Of a stretch of DNA of 9,007 nt, positions 1 to 7,072 are shown one piece after another; the first letter of the stretch is position 1; each line of letters opens with the position of its first letter. The position numbers were made by a program, and so were the translations under genes. Origin of the DNA: Deltaproteobacteria bacterium (GTDB lineage: Bacteria; Myxococcota; B64-G9). The stretch is taken from the NCBI GenBank assembly GCA_030591745.1, contig JAUVAM010000094.1:1-9007 (forward strand), in the 5' to 3' direction. Under the pieces are notes generated by a model. It searched no databases. It had not been told where the DNA came from and saw only the letters and a program-made list of their open reading frames with translations.

Positions 1-1
1 G

Positions 2-1264
2 GGCGGTTTCTCCATCGGCCTGGGCGGGCTGGGCTTCGCCATGGGCTTGAGCGGCTCATGGATGCTGTTCACCGGCCTGTTGGGGGCCTGGTTGGCAGCC
101 GTCGTGCTCATCCCGCGGGTCAAGTGCAACCCCGCCTTGGCCCGAGCCCTGACTTTTCCCGATCTGTTCAAGCAGGCATACGGTGGCCGGGTGGCTGTGC
201 TGGCTGGCCTGATTTCGGCGGTGGGTTACCTGGGGTTTACCAGCTCGCAGCTTCTGGCCGGTGCCAAGTTGGCCAACGGGACTTTTGTTGATCTGGACCT
301 CCAGGTCGCCCTGTGGATCATGGGTGCAGTGGCCGTGGCCTACACGGTCATGGGTGGGCTGAAGGCCGTCATCTACACCGACACGGTGCAGTGGGCCGTG
401 CTCATGGTGGGCCTCCTCTTCATCGGCTTGCCCGTGGCTTACTCGGCCGTGGGAGGCTGGGACGCGATTCGTCAGGCACTACCTCCAGAGATGCTGTACC
501 TGAACAACCTGAGCTGGCAGACACTGGTCAAGTGGGCGGTGACCATCGTACCCATTTGGTTCGTGGGCATGACCCTGTATCAGCGCATCTACGCATGCCG
601 GGACGAAAAGACGGCCCAGCGGGCCTGGTATCTGGCGGGTCTGCTGGAGTGGCCGGTCATGGCGTTCATGGGCGTGGCCCTGGGCCTGCTGGCCCGGGTG
701 GCCGCCGAGCAGGGCATGTTCAACGTCACGGACCCGGAGACAGGTCTGCCCATGCTATTGCGCACGGTCATGCCGGTTGGCCTGATGGGCTTGATTTTGG
801 CGGCCTATTTTTCGGCCATTTTGTCCACGGCCGACAGTTGCCTGATGGCCTGTTCGGGCAACTTGGTCAACGACATCCTGGTCACACTGCTGGGACTGGA
901 CCCCAATGGCAAGTCCATGCTGCGCCTGAGCCAGCTGACCACCCTGATCCTTGGGGTGATGGCCTTGCTTTTGGCTTCGCAGATGACCTCTGTCTTGGAG
1001 CTGATGCTCTATTCGTATGCCTTTTTGGTTTCGGGTTTGTTTATTCCAGTGCTCGGGGCCCTCTTTCTCAAACAGCCCAGGCCCGTGGCGGCCGTGGCGG
1101 CCATGCTGCTGGGGGGCGGTACCACCGTTTGTCTGCAAATTGGGGGCTGGTCCCTGCCCTTGGGCCTGGATCCCAATCTTTTCGGACTGAGCGCCTCGAT
1201 GTTTGCCTTCGTCCTGTGCCAGTTGATTTGGGGTCGTAGATCCATTTTTTCGGCAGAAGGATAA
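2..1264 (+). CDS. Sodium:solute symporter (SSS family), 5' partial
   Basis: This is an inner-membrane protein of the sodium:solute symporter family (PutP/PanF/SGLT type), which couples Na+ entry to uptake of a small solute. The frame is open from base 2 to a TAA at 1262-1264 and gives 420 residues. The ATG at 41 is internal, because the codons before it already encode a family-like segment (GGFSIGLGGLGFAMG) matching the glycine-rich first helices, so roughly the first 60-70 residues lie outside the window. About ten or more hydrophobic segments are visible. The clearest family mark is the ILSTADS motif (bases 818-838), whose Ser-Thr pair corresponds to the Na+-coordinating residues of the PutP/vSGLT core helix, followed by a NLVNDI segment. 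A positively charged tail (WGRRS) ends the protein. The substrate cannot be told: sugar, amino acid, pantothenate-like or other are all possible. The next gene is on the same strand 83 bp downstream. Family assignment is firm; the substrate is unknown. Confidence 0.9.
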   Translation, partial: GGFSIGLGGLGFAMGLSGSWMLFTGLLGAWLAAVVLIPRVKCNPALARALTFPDLFKQAYGGRVAVLAGLISAVGYLGFTSSQLLAGAKLANGTFVDLDLQVALWIMGAVAVAYTVMGGLKAVIYTDTVQWAVLMVGLLFIGLPVAYSAVGGWDAIRQALPPEMLYLNNLSWQTLVKWAVTIVPIWFVGMTLYQRIYACRDEKTAQRAWYLAGLLEWPVMAFMGVALGLLARVAAEQGMFNVTDPETGLPMLLRTVMPVGLMGLILAAYFSAILSTADSCLMACSGNLVNDILVTLLGLDPNGKSMLRLSQLTTLILGVMALLLASQMTSVLELMLYSYAFLVSGLFIPVLGALFLKQPRPVAAVAAMLLGGGTTVCLQIGGWSLPLGLDPNLFGLSASMFAFVLCQLIWGRRSIFSAEG

Positions 1265-1269
1265 AATGC

Positions 1270-1296
1270 TTGACCTCGGGCAGTCATCTGGGTCAA
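1270..1296. promoter_or_regulatory. Inverted repeat TTGACC-N15-GGTCAA upstream of the lipoprotein gene
   Basis: A perfect 6-bp inverted repeat lies in the 83-bp gap: TTGACC at 1270-1275 and GGTCAA at 1291-1296. The half-sites start 21 bp apart, about two helical turns, which is the geometry of a dimeric regulator's operator. No run of T follows, so it does not look like an intrinsic terminator for the symporter gene. The left arm also resembles a -35 hexamer, but no good -10 follows at 16-18 bp (TCAAAA at 1293-1298 matches poorly). A 6-bp palindrome can arise by chance, so this is only a candidate. Confidence 0.25.
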
Positions 1297-1315
1297 AAAC
1301 TCCACATAACCGATA

Positions 1316-1336
1316 GACAAGAACAGACAAGACAAG
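1316..1336 (+). repeat. Three GACAAG direct repeats in the leader of the lipoprotein gene
   Basis: GACAAG occurs at 1316-1321, 1326-1331 and 1331-1336, just upstream of the start codon at 1348. The stretch is rich in A and purines, unlike the surrounding GC-rich DNA. It would make an unstructured leader that could favour ribosome loading. A regulatory role is only a guess. Confidence 0.35.
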
Positions 1337-1341
1337 AAAGG
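1334..1341 (+). promoter_or_regulatory. Ribosome binding site deciding the lipoprotein start
   Basis: AAGAAAGG ends 6 nt before the ATG at 1348. It supports that ATG, which puts a lipoprotein signal peptide at the N-terminus, over the in-frame TTG at 1270, which would add 26 polar residues ahead of the signal peptide. Confidence 0.6.
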
Positions 1342-1347
1342 TCTCTC

Positions 1348-2310
1348 ATGATGTGGAAATCCCGGTTGATGTGTGTCCTGGCGTTATCTTCTCTTCTTTG
1401 TGCTTGCAGTTTCGGGGGGGAGACCGATGATCCCACCTGTGGCGATTATGGAAATTGGGATGGCGCGGCCTGTGTTTGTGTTGAGGGCTACCATCTGGAT
1501 CCGGCCAATGCCGAAAATTGCCTTGCCGATGCCGTGGACTGCAGTGGTCACGGAGAGTTGGTGAACGGCGTATGTGATTGCGAGGAAGGCTACATCACCG
1601 ATCCCGCCAATCCGACCGATTGCATCGATGAGGAAGCCCTGGTTTGCGGGGGTCACGGCCATATACACGACGGGCAGTACTGCTCTTGCGATGATGGTTA
1701 CATTCAGGATCCGGAGGACATATTTAACTGCATCTCGGATCCGAACTTCGTTTGCACAGGTCATGGCGAGCTTGTTGATGGCGCCTGTGTTTGCGAAGAA
1801 GGCTATGAGCAAGTGCCCGATGATGTGACCGCCTGTCAGCGGGAGGGCTCTCAGCATACGGACGGGGTGGCCGTGGACGTGACCCTGCTTCTGCATTCGG
1901 ATCAGGTCAAGTTGGTGCTGCATTCTTTGCAGGTCCTGGGCGTTGACGTCACCGAATTCGATCTCTACATGGCGCATGACGGCCCCGGCCCCAGCCTGAA
2001 GCTGGGCCCTGGCGTGACCGCCGTGAACATGGGCAACGGCTCGGATTACCACGACGTGGCCGAAGCACCGGCTGACGGGTACCTGGCGGATGAGGGAACG
2101 AACTATGTCCTGGGTACGGGTTTCATCGCCGGCGGCGAGGGCTCCTCGGGTTACGATATGACCGAGAACGTCTACGTCCTCAAGCTTGCCGACGGTACCT
2201 ATGCCAAGGTCGAGGTCTTGAGCGCAGCGGGGGGCGTGGTTCACGTGCTCTGTTACCGTCAACCCGACGGCGGCCGCGACCTCGCAACCGACAGCATCGT
2301 GCAGCAGTAA
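1348..2310 (+). CDS. Lipoprotein with four EGF-like repeats and a HmuY-like C-terminal domain
   Basis: A 320-residue exported lipoprotein. Residues 1-19 form a lipoprotein signal peptide (basic MMWKSR, hydrophobic core, then LCAC), with Cys20 the likely lipidated residue. Residues 31-163 contain four cysteine-rich units of about 35 residues, each with the pattern C-x10/11-C-x-C-x12/13-C; units 2-4 begin C-x-GHG and all four have a GY after the C-x-C. This is EGF/tenascin-like but with four instead of six cysteines. Residues 170-320 form a globular domain that recalls the HmuY family: FDLYMAHDG near the start, a GVTAVNMG strand, an EAPADGYLAD segment, and VYVLKLADGTYAKVEVL, which resembles the family's typical strand with TADGKYYKL. 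HmuY proteins are surface haem-binding lipoproteins, but haem binding here is unproven and the match is from motif memory. The likely location is the outer membrane or cell surface. The stop lies only 9 bp from the stop of the convergent uup gene. Secretion and the repeats are clear; function is not. Confidence 0.82.
   Translation: MMWKSRLMCVLALSSLLCACSFGGETDDPTCGDYGNWDGAACVCVEGYHLDPANAENCLADAVDCSGHGELVNGVCDCEEGYITDPANPTDCIDEEALVCGGHGHIHDGQYCSCDDGYIQDPEDIFNCISDPNFVCTGHGELVDGACVCEEGYEQVPDDVTACQREGSQHTDGVAVDVTLLLHSDQVKLVLHSLQVLGVDVTEFDLYMAHDGPGPSLKLGPGVTAVNMGNGSDYHDVAEAPADGYLADEGTNYVLGTGFIAGGEGSSGYDMTENVYVLKLADGTYAKVEVLSAAGGVVHVLCYRQPDGGRDLATDSIVQQ
1438..1836 (+). repeat. Four tandem EGF-like cysteine repeats within the lipoprotein gene
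   Basis: The repeats have cysteines at residues 31/42/44/58, 65/76/78/92, 100/112/114/127 and 136/147/149/163 of the lipoprotein. The period is 34, 35 and 36 residues. The DNA keeps traces of the duplication, such as GATCC(G/C)GCCAAT at 1498 and 1600, and GGCGC..CTGTGTTTG-like stretches near 1462 and 1780. In-frame duplication of one ancestral unit is the simplest explanation. Confidence 0.85.
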
Positions 2311-2319
2311 ATATCCGCG

Positions 2320-4146
2320 CTACCCCTGCAGATTCTTGATTTTTTCTTCCAGCTCGCTCCATCGGGCATAGAGCTCTTCGACTTTTTCTTCGGCCGTCTT
2401 CAGTTCAGCAAAGGCCTCATGCAGGGCCTGAGCTTGGCTTGCAATCGCCGGATCCCCGGCCCGGGCCTGGGCCTTCTGCATGACCTGTTCTGCTTTCTCG
2501 ATGGCTTTCTCAATGCCGGCCCACTCTTTTTGTTCCAGGTAACCCAGCTTCTTGGCTTTGCCTGCACGCTGGCCGGCGGGTTTGGGTTCCTGATTTGAGC
2601 CAGCATTCTCCTGGTGACGGATCCGACTTCGATCTTCAATGATCTGCTCCAGGTCGGCGTAGATGCCGGTCTGGCCGGGCGACACGAAACCCAGCAGCAC
2701 GTCGCATACGCGATCCATCAAATAGCGATCATGGGTGACCAGCACGATGGCACCAGGGAAACTCAGCAGGCTTTCCTCTAAGAGCTCCAAGGTGGGGATG
2801 TCCAAGTCGTTGGTGGGCTCGTCCAAAAGCAGTACGTCGGCCGGTCGGAGCATGAGCTGCGCAATGAGTACCTTGGCTTGTTCCCCCCCGGACAAGCGAC
2901 CCAGGGGGGTCCCCAGTTGATCGGGGGTAAAGCCGAATCGCTTGCCCCAGGTCACCACGTGAACCGGGTCACCGCGATACATGACCATGTCGCCGTCCGG
3001 CGAGAGGGCCTGGGTCAGGGTTTGCTCGGGATCGAGTTGCTCACGGGCCTGGTCGAAGAGAACGCATTTCAGATCGTGGGCGCGTTGGATTTGGCCGACG
3101 TCGGCTTCGAGTTCACCGGTCATCAATTTGAGCAGGCTGGTTTTGCCGCAGCCGTTGGGGCCCACCAGCCCGATGCGCAGCTTGGGCCGGAGCAGCAGGT
3201 CCACGCCGGAAAAGAGTTTGTTGCCGCCGCGGCTCAATCCCAAGTCCTGGGCCACAAGCAGGCGCTTGGTCTTGCGGCCCGAGGCGGAAAAGTTAATGTC
3301 CGCCCCTTGCTCGGCCTTGCGCTGGCGCATGGCCTCCAGTTCGGCCACGAGCTTGTGGGCCGCGGTGACGCGGCTGTGGCTCTTGGTTGTTCTCGCCTTG
3401 GGGCCGCGCCGCAGCCACTCGACTTCGCGGCGCACTCGATTGGTCAAGGCGGCTTGCTTTTTGGCCTGGGCGTCTAAGAAGTCACGGCGTTTTTCCGTGA
3501 AGTCGCTGTAGCGGCCCGCGGCAGAGAAGATGCCCTTGGGGAAGCGGCTGTTGAGTTCCACCACGCGGCCGCAAACGTTTTCCAAGAAGGCTCGATCGTG
3601 GCTGATGCAGACGAAGGCGAAGCGAGCCTGGCGCAAGAGATTTTCAAGCCAGGCAATGCCTTCGAAGTCCAGGTGGTTGGTGGGCTCATCGAGCAACAAA
3701 AGCTCCGGCTCCACCACCAGGGCTCGAGCGATGCTCAGGCGCTTGCGCCAGCCACCGCTCAAAACGCCCGCGGGTCGATCCGGATCGTCAAAGCCCAACC
3801 GGCCCATCAAGATTCGGGCCTGAACCTCGGCCTCGACGGGATCGTTGACGGGGTTGGCCGGATCCGAGGCCAGAGCCTGAGTCAGGATGGCGAAGACGCT
3901 CATGTCTGCGTCGAAAACTTCCTGCTGGGGCACAAAGGCACAGCGCAGGTTCTTGCGTTGCATGCGTTCGCCGACGTCGGCCTGATCCAAACCCGACACG
4001 ATGCGCAGCAGAGTGGTCTTGCCGGCCCCATTGGGGCCCACCAAACCGATTTGCTCTTCTTCCAGGATTTGAAAATCAATATCCTTGAACAAGGGCTCGC
4101 CGCCAAAATTGCGGCTTAGGCCCGTACAGGTGATAAGCGGTGCCAC
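2320..4146 (-). CDS. uup: ABC-F family ATPase, Uup type
   Basis: A soluble 608-residue protein with two ABC ATPase domains and no membrane segment, as in ABC-F proteins. Domain 1 has Walker A GPNGAGKT (37-44), signature LSGGW (129-133), Walker B LLLLDEP with catalytic Glu154, and His183 in the switch loop. Domain 2 has GPNGCGKT (329-336), LSGGE (418-422), LLLDEP with Glu443, and His472. The linker carries EWLRRGPKARTTK (243-255), and the second Walker B continues into PTNDLDIPTLELLEE; both are typical of Uup rather than EttA or YheS. Residues from about 500 to 608 form a charged, Lys/Glu-rich tail predicted to be coiled coil, matching the Uup DNA-binding C-terminal domain. E. coli Uup is 635 residues, binds branched DNA, limits precise transposon excision and is also linked to ribosomes. 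The GTG start is 3 bp past the stop of the upstream DapF-like gene and has a strong AGGAGGAG site. The signature of domain 1 has Trp in place of the usual Gln/Glu. Confidence 0.88.
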   Translation of the reverse strand: MAPLITCTGLSRNFGGEPLFKDIDFQILEEEQIGLVGPNGAGKTTLLRIVSGLDQADVGERMQRKNLRCAFVPQQEVFDADMSVFAILTQALASDPANPVNDPVEAEVQARILMGRLGFDDPDRPAGVLSGGWRKRLSIARALVVEPELLLLDEPTNHLDFEGIAWLENLLRQARFAFVCISHDRAFLENVCGRVVELNSRFPKGIFSAAGRYSDFTEKRRDFLDAQAKKQAALTNRVRREVEWLRRGPKARTTKSHSRVTAAHKLVAELEAMRQRKAEQGADINFSASGRKTKRLLVAQDLGLSRGGNKLFSGVDLLLRPKLRIGLVGPNGCGKTSLLKLMTGELEADVGQIQRAHDLKCVLFDQAREQLDPEQTLTQALSPDGDMVMYRGDPVHVVTWGKRFGFTPDQLGTPLGRLSGGEQAKVLIAQLMLRPADVLLLDEPTNDLDIPTLELLEESLLSFPGAIVLVTHDRYLMDRVCDVLLGFVSPGQTGIYADLEQIIEDRSRIRHQENAGSNQEPKPAGQRAGKAKKLGYLEQKEWAGIEKAIEKAEQVMQKAQARAGDPAIASQAQALHEAFAELKTAEEKVEELYARWSELEEKIKNLQG

Positions 4147-4149
4147 GGA

Positions 4150-5097
4150 TTACTCCTCCTGATGAATGAGCAGCTTGCCCTGGGCAAGCAATTCTACTCG
4201 ACTATGGCGCAGCCGGGCCGTCACGACTCGTTCGGTCTCCATGTCCAGATCCAGCCAGGTCTGCTCATCGCCCCCAAGTTTTGGACCGTCGCCGGTTTCA
4301 CAGACCAGCCGCGCCGTGTTGTTTTCCACAAGGCTTCTTTGGGCGAGTTGCCCGCTCGCGGCCAAGGCCAGTCCCAAGGCTACCGTGCCTGTGCCGCAGG
4401 CCGGCTCGATGTGTCCAATGGGGATGGCGTGGGGAAAAACCACCCGCAGATGAGCCTCGGCCGTCGGGCGCCAGTCATAGAGCGCAAAGTCCCAGCTTTC
4501 CTGTCCAGTCTGTCGCTGGAACTCTTTGTGCACGTCTTGCAGGATGGCCTGGTCGGATTCGTCAAGACGAGTGCCGTTGAAGCCAGGATGAGCGTTTTCG
4601 ACATGCTCGGAGTCCAGGACAAGAAAGGTGCCTGCCCGCCAGGCATCGATCTCTCCGAGACGCATGGCTTCCACGCCAAGCTTCTGACAAAGGCGCGCAA
4701 ATTCGCTCAAGTCTGTCTCCACCAAATCGGCTCGCGGTCGCACCCTGGCGGGCCAGGCATCGAATTCGATGTTCACGCCGCCGTCTTCGCCTGGCGAAAG
4801 GTCATAATTTGGGGCCATGAGTCCTTCGTTCAGGGCCCGGCCAAGAACCTGGGTCAGCCCGCCGCAGGCAGGAATGTAGTCGCGCCAGGAGATGCTGACC
4901 ACGCGTACACGAATGGAATCATCAGCCGAACCAGGCGAGCACAGGCCGGCCTGATGGGCTGAAAGCCCTTGTTCCGACAGGGCGTGCAGGGCGATTTCCA
5001 GTTCACGTCCGGCCGGCAATTGCCGGGCATCCAAGAGCAGAATGCGATTGCCGCCCATATGGCCCTTGATGAAGTCGATTTCAAGCAAGCCGCTCAC
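4150..5097 (-). CDS. Diaminopimelate epimerase-fold protein, substrate unknown
   Basis: A 315-residue soluble protein with hallmarks of the DapF/proline-racemase/PrpF fold. Residues 7-23 (IDFIKGHMGGNRILLLD) match the N-terminal DapF pattern F-x-K-x-H-G-x-G-N-D-F-x-x-x-D. Cys78 in ACGGLTQ and Cys234 in ACGTGTVA sit where the two catalytic cysteines of a cofactor-independent epimerase are expected. The motifs that hold diaminopimelate are altered. Where DapF has GNPH this protein appears to read LDSEH (161-165), and the ERGAGET stretch before the second cysteine is replaced by HAIPIGHIEP. A different substrate, or a non-catalytic role, is therefore likely. Translation starts at a GTG (5095-5097) with GGAGG at 5105-5109, 7 nt upstream. 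It is followed after 3 bp by uup on the same strand and is divergent from the membrane MutS-like gene across 100 bp. Fold assignment is fairly secure; DapF itself is unlikely and no symbol is given. Confidence 0.72.
   Translation of the reverse strand: MSGLLEIDFIKGHMGGNRILLLDARQLPAGRELEIALHALSEQGLSAHQAGLCSPGSADDSIRVRVVSISWRDYIPACGGLTQVLGRALNEGLMAPNYDLSPGEDGGVNIEFDAWPARVRPRADLVETDLSEFARLCQKLGVEAMRLGEIDAWRAGTFLVLDSEHVENAHPGFNGTRLDESDQAILQDVHKEFQRQTGQESWDFALYDWRPTAEAHLRVVFPHAIPIGHIEPACGTGTVALGLALAASGQLAQRSLVENNTARLVCETGDGPKLGGDEQTWLDLDMETERVVTARLRHSRVELLAQGKLLIHQEE
4153..4160 (-). promoter_or_regulatory. Strong Shine-Dalgarno for uup, inside the end of the upstream gene
   Basis: On the minus strand AGGAGGAG lies 6 nt before the GTG at 4146 and overlaps the last codons of the DapF-like gene, whose TAA is at 4150-4152. 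This fixes the GTG as the start and suggests that the two genes are co-transcribed and probably translationally coupled. Confidence 0.8.
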
Positions 5098-5197
5098 TCC
5101 TGTTCCTCCGCCTCAAACGCCGTACAGCCTACCGCGAAGCGCAAGGTCATTTCCAGTTACGAGCGAAGCTGCTACATTCTTTTGCTGGAGGTGGGTG
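5098..5197. promoter_or_regulatory. Divergent intergenic region between the DapF-like and MutS-like genes
   Basis: These 100 bp separate two divergently transcribed genes, so both promoters should lie here or reach into the coding ends. Rightwards, the best sigma70-like pair I see is weak: TTTCCA (5150-5155), 17 bp, TACATT (5173-5178). Leftwards I find no convincing pair. Ribosome sites are clear at both ends: GGAGG at 5105-5109 (minus) and GGAGGTG at 5187-5193 (plus). Confidence 0.35.
5187..5193 (+). promoter_or_regulatory. Ribosome binding site of the MutS-like gene
   Basis: GGAGGTG ends 4 nt before the ATG at 5198; measured from the GGAGG core the gap is 6 nt. It supports this start over the upstream in-frame ATG at 5042 and over the adjacent in-frame GTG at 5195. 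Confidence 0.75.
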
Positions 5198-7060
5198 ATG
5201 TCTGAAGTCGAGGACCCACGCAAGGAACGGAAGGAACGCTACCTGGCCCGCCAGGTGGAGTACTTGGCGGAGCACGCTCGTTTGCATCGGCGTTCGAGGG
5301 CACTGTCCCGGATGCGCCTGTTGTTGTTTGGGGGTCTGGTGGCGGGCCTCACGGTGGGTCTGTGGGACATGCAGGCGGTGGGTTGGCCCTGGCTGCTTGC
5401 GGCAGCAGCATGTCTTTTGGGTTTCATCGTCACGGCGGTGGTGCATGGCGAGGTGCTGGAGTTGGAGCTTCGGGCCGAAGACATGAAGACGATGTGCGCT
5501 CAGGCCCTGGCGCGCATGGAGCGTCGTTGGTCCGATCTGCCCGACCAGGCGGCACCGTTGGACTTGAGCCCAGAAGAAGAAGAGCTGGCCGAGGACCTGG
5601 ATCTGTTCACGCCCAGGGGATTGATCAAGCTCTTCGGATTGCAGGCCGTCGATGGGGCCCGTTTGTTGGGGCGCTGGCTGGTGGCTGGGGTCGGGCGCCG
5701 GCAGATTGCGGATCGCCAAGAGGCGGTGGCGGAGCTTGCTTCCAAGTGGAGCCTTCGCGCCGAATATGGGCACCGCTCTCGGCGTCTGCGGGCCGATCCG
5801 GATTGCCGACCTGACCTGCTCGCGAACTGGGCCGAATCGGAGCGTTGGTTGCATTCGCGACCCTGGCTTTTGTGGACCGCTCGCGCCAATACCCTGATGA
5901 CGCTAACGCTTATCGGCCTGCAGGCCGGAGGGCTTTTGCAGTTTCATTGGTGGTTGGCTGGCGTTTTTCTGTCGGTGGTCCTGACCTTTGTTTTTCTGGG
6001 ACCCATGCAGCGTTCGTTCTCCGCCTTGGCCCAGGGCCGGCGTTGTTTCGGCGGGCAGGCCCGGCGCCGTGAGGTCCTGGTCGAAGCAGAGCTTGAGAGT
6101 CCGATGTTGCAGGCATTAAGGGACGGCCTGGCCAACAAAGGAAAAAGCGCGCCGAAGGCCTTGCGCGCGCTTGATCGCTTGCTGTCTTTCGCCGAGGTGA
6201 GGCTGAGTGCAATGGCCCACGCGCCTTTGCAGGCGGTGTTGATGTGGGATTTTCATTTGATGCAGGCGATGGAGTCCTGGCGCAAGCGCCACGGTCAGGG
6301 GGTTCGGCAGTGGTTGGATGCCATGGCCGAATTCGAGGCCCTGTGTGCCATGGGGGCATTGCATGACGAGCAGCCCGACTGGTCGTTTCCCAAACTGGAT
6401 GAAGAGAGCTCCAGTCTGAAGCTTAAGGCCCTGCTTCATCCCTTGCTGCCGCCGGACAAGGCGGTGGCCAACGATCTGGAACTGGGCCCGGCGGGCGGTT
6501 TTCTGCTGGTGACCGGTTCCAACATGTCGGGCAAGAGTACCCTCTTGCGCGCCGTGGGGCTCAATGTGCTCATGGCTCAGGCCGGCGCGCCGGTGGCGGC
6601 CGAATCCTTCCACCTTCCGCCCTTAATGCTGGGTACCAGTTTTCGGATTCGGGATTCGGTGTCCGATGGCGTGTCGTTTTTCTTGGCCGAGCTAAAGCGT
6701 CTGAAGTCGGTGGTCGACAGAGCGGAACTCGCCCAGGCCGAGTCCAAGCGTTTGCTCTATCTCTTCGATGAAATTCTTTTGGGCACCAACGTCTTCGAAC
6801 GCCAGGTGGCGGTGCAGCGCGTGGTCGGACATCTGGTCGAGGCCGGGGCCTTGGGCGCCGTAGCCACCCACGATCTGAGCCTCGCCGACGCGCCGGCCTT
6901 ACAACAGGCCTGCCATTCAGTACACCTAAGAGAGCAGTTCGAAGACGGACCCGACGGCACCGTCATGCGCTTCGACTACAAACTCCGCCCCGGCGTAACG
7001 CCCACCACCAATGCGCTGAAGTTACTCGAACTCGTCGGCTTGCCCGCCAGGGAGCCATAG
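5198..7060 (+). CDS. Membrane-associated MutS-family ATPase
   Basis: A 620-residue protein with a MutS-type ATPase and predicted membrane helices. The ATG at 5198 is chosen because GGAGGTG lies just upstream and the longer frame from 5042 adds 52 residues that overlap the divergent gene. Residues 1-38 are strongly basic. Hydrophobic segments lie at about 39-57, 63-82, 229-246 and 250-268. Between the pairs, residues 140-185 contain GARLLGRWL and IADRQEAVAEL, which match the start of the MutS lever domain. The C-terminal ATPase has Walker A TGSNMSGKST (439-448), a signature region DGVSFFLAELKRLK (490-503), Walker B YLFDEILLGTN (521-531; Asp524, Glu525) and the ATHD loop (His558). The mismatch-recognition N-terminal domain with the Phe-x-Glu motif of true MutS is absent, and so is a Smr nuclease tail as in MutS2. 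Related MutS-like membrane proteins of about 600 residues exist but are poorly understood. It probably does not do classical mismatch repair. It ends 12 bp from the stop of the convergent ammonia-lyase gene. Confidence 0.85.
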   Translation: MSEVEDPRKERKERYLARQVEYLAEHARLHRRSRALSRMRLLLFGGLVAGLTVGLWDMQAVGWPWLLAAAACLLGFIVTAVVHGEVLELELRAEDMKTMCAQALARMERRWSDLPDQAAPLDLSPEEEELAEDLDLFTPRGLIKLFGLQAVDGARLLGRWLVAGVGRRQIADRQEAVAELASKWSLRAEYGHRSRRLRADPDCRPDLLANWAESERWLHSRPWLLWTARANTLMTLTLIGLQAGGLLQFHWWLAGVFLSVVLTFVFLGPMQRSFSALAQGRRCFGGQARRREVLVEAELESPMLQALRDGLANKGKSAPKALRALDRLLSFAEVRLSAMAHAPLQAVLMWDFHLMQAMESWRKRHGQGVRQWLDAMAEFEALCAMGALHDEQPDWSFPKLDEESSSLKLKALLHPLLPPDKAVANDLELGPAGGFLLVTGSNMSGKSTLLRAVGLNVLMAQAGAPVAAESFHLPPLMLGTSFRIRDSVSDGVSFFLAELKRLKSVVDRAELAQAESKRLLYLFDEILLGTNVFERQVAVQRVVGHLVEAGALGAVATHDLSLADAPALQQACHSVHLREQFEDGPDGTVMRFDYKLRPGVTPTTNALKLLELVGLPAREP

Positions 7061-7072
7061 TCCTGGTTTGTC

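Noticed and set aside
313..1239. A 308-codon frame on the plus strand within the symporter gene
   Set aside because: It is a shifted reading of a well-supported membrane protein; its product is Gly/His/Arg-rich low-complexity sequence.
1384..2262. A 292-codon open frame on the minus strand opposite the lipoprotein gene
   Set aside because: It lies fully inside a gene with a clear signal peptide and cysteine repeats, has no recognisable domain, and is explained by GC-rich codon bias.
2878..4119. Long plus-strand frames (2878-3477 and 3598-4119) opposite uup
   Set aside because: They mirror the uup coding sequence, match no family and lack ribosome sites.
5042..5197. Extended N-terminus for the MutS-like protein
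   Set aside because: The extra 52 residues are Pro/Ser-rich, overlap the divergent gene and lack a ribosome site, while GGAGGTG precedes the ATG at 5198.
5222..5239. Direct repeat AAGGAACG at the start of the MutS-like gene
   Set aside because: It encodes the KERKER part of a basic N-terminus and needs no other explanation.
7047..7070. Possible terminator: CCAGG (7047-7051), 10-nt loop, CCTGG (7062-7066), then TTTG
   Set aside because: The stem is only 5 bp and the T run is short and broken, so it is too weak to call although it sits between two convergent genes.
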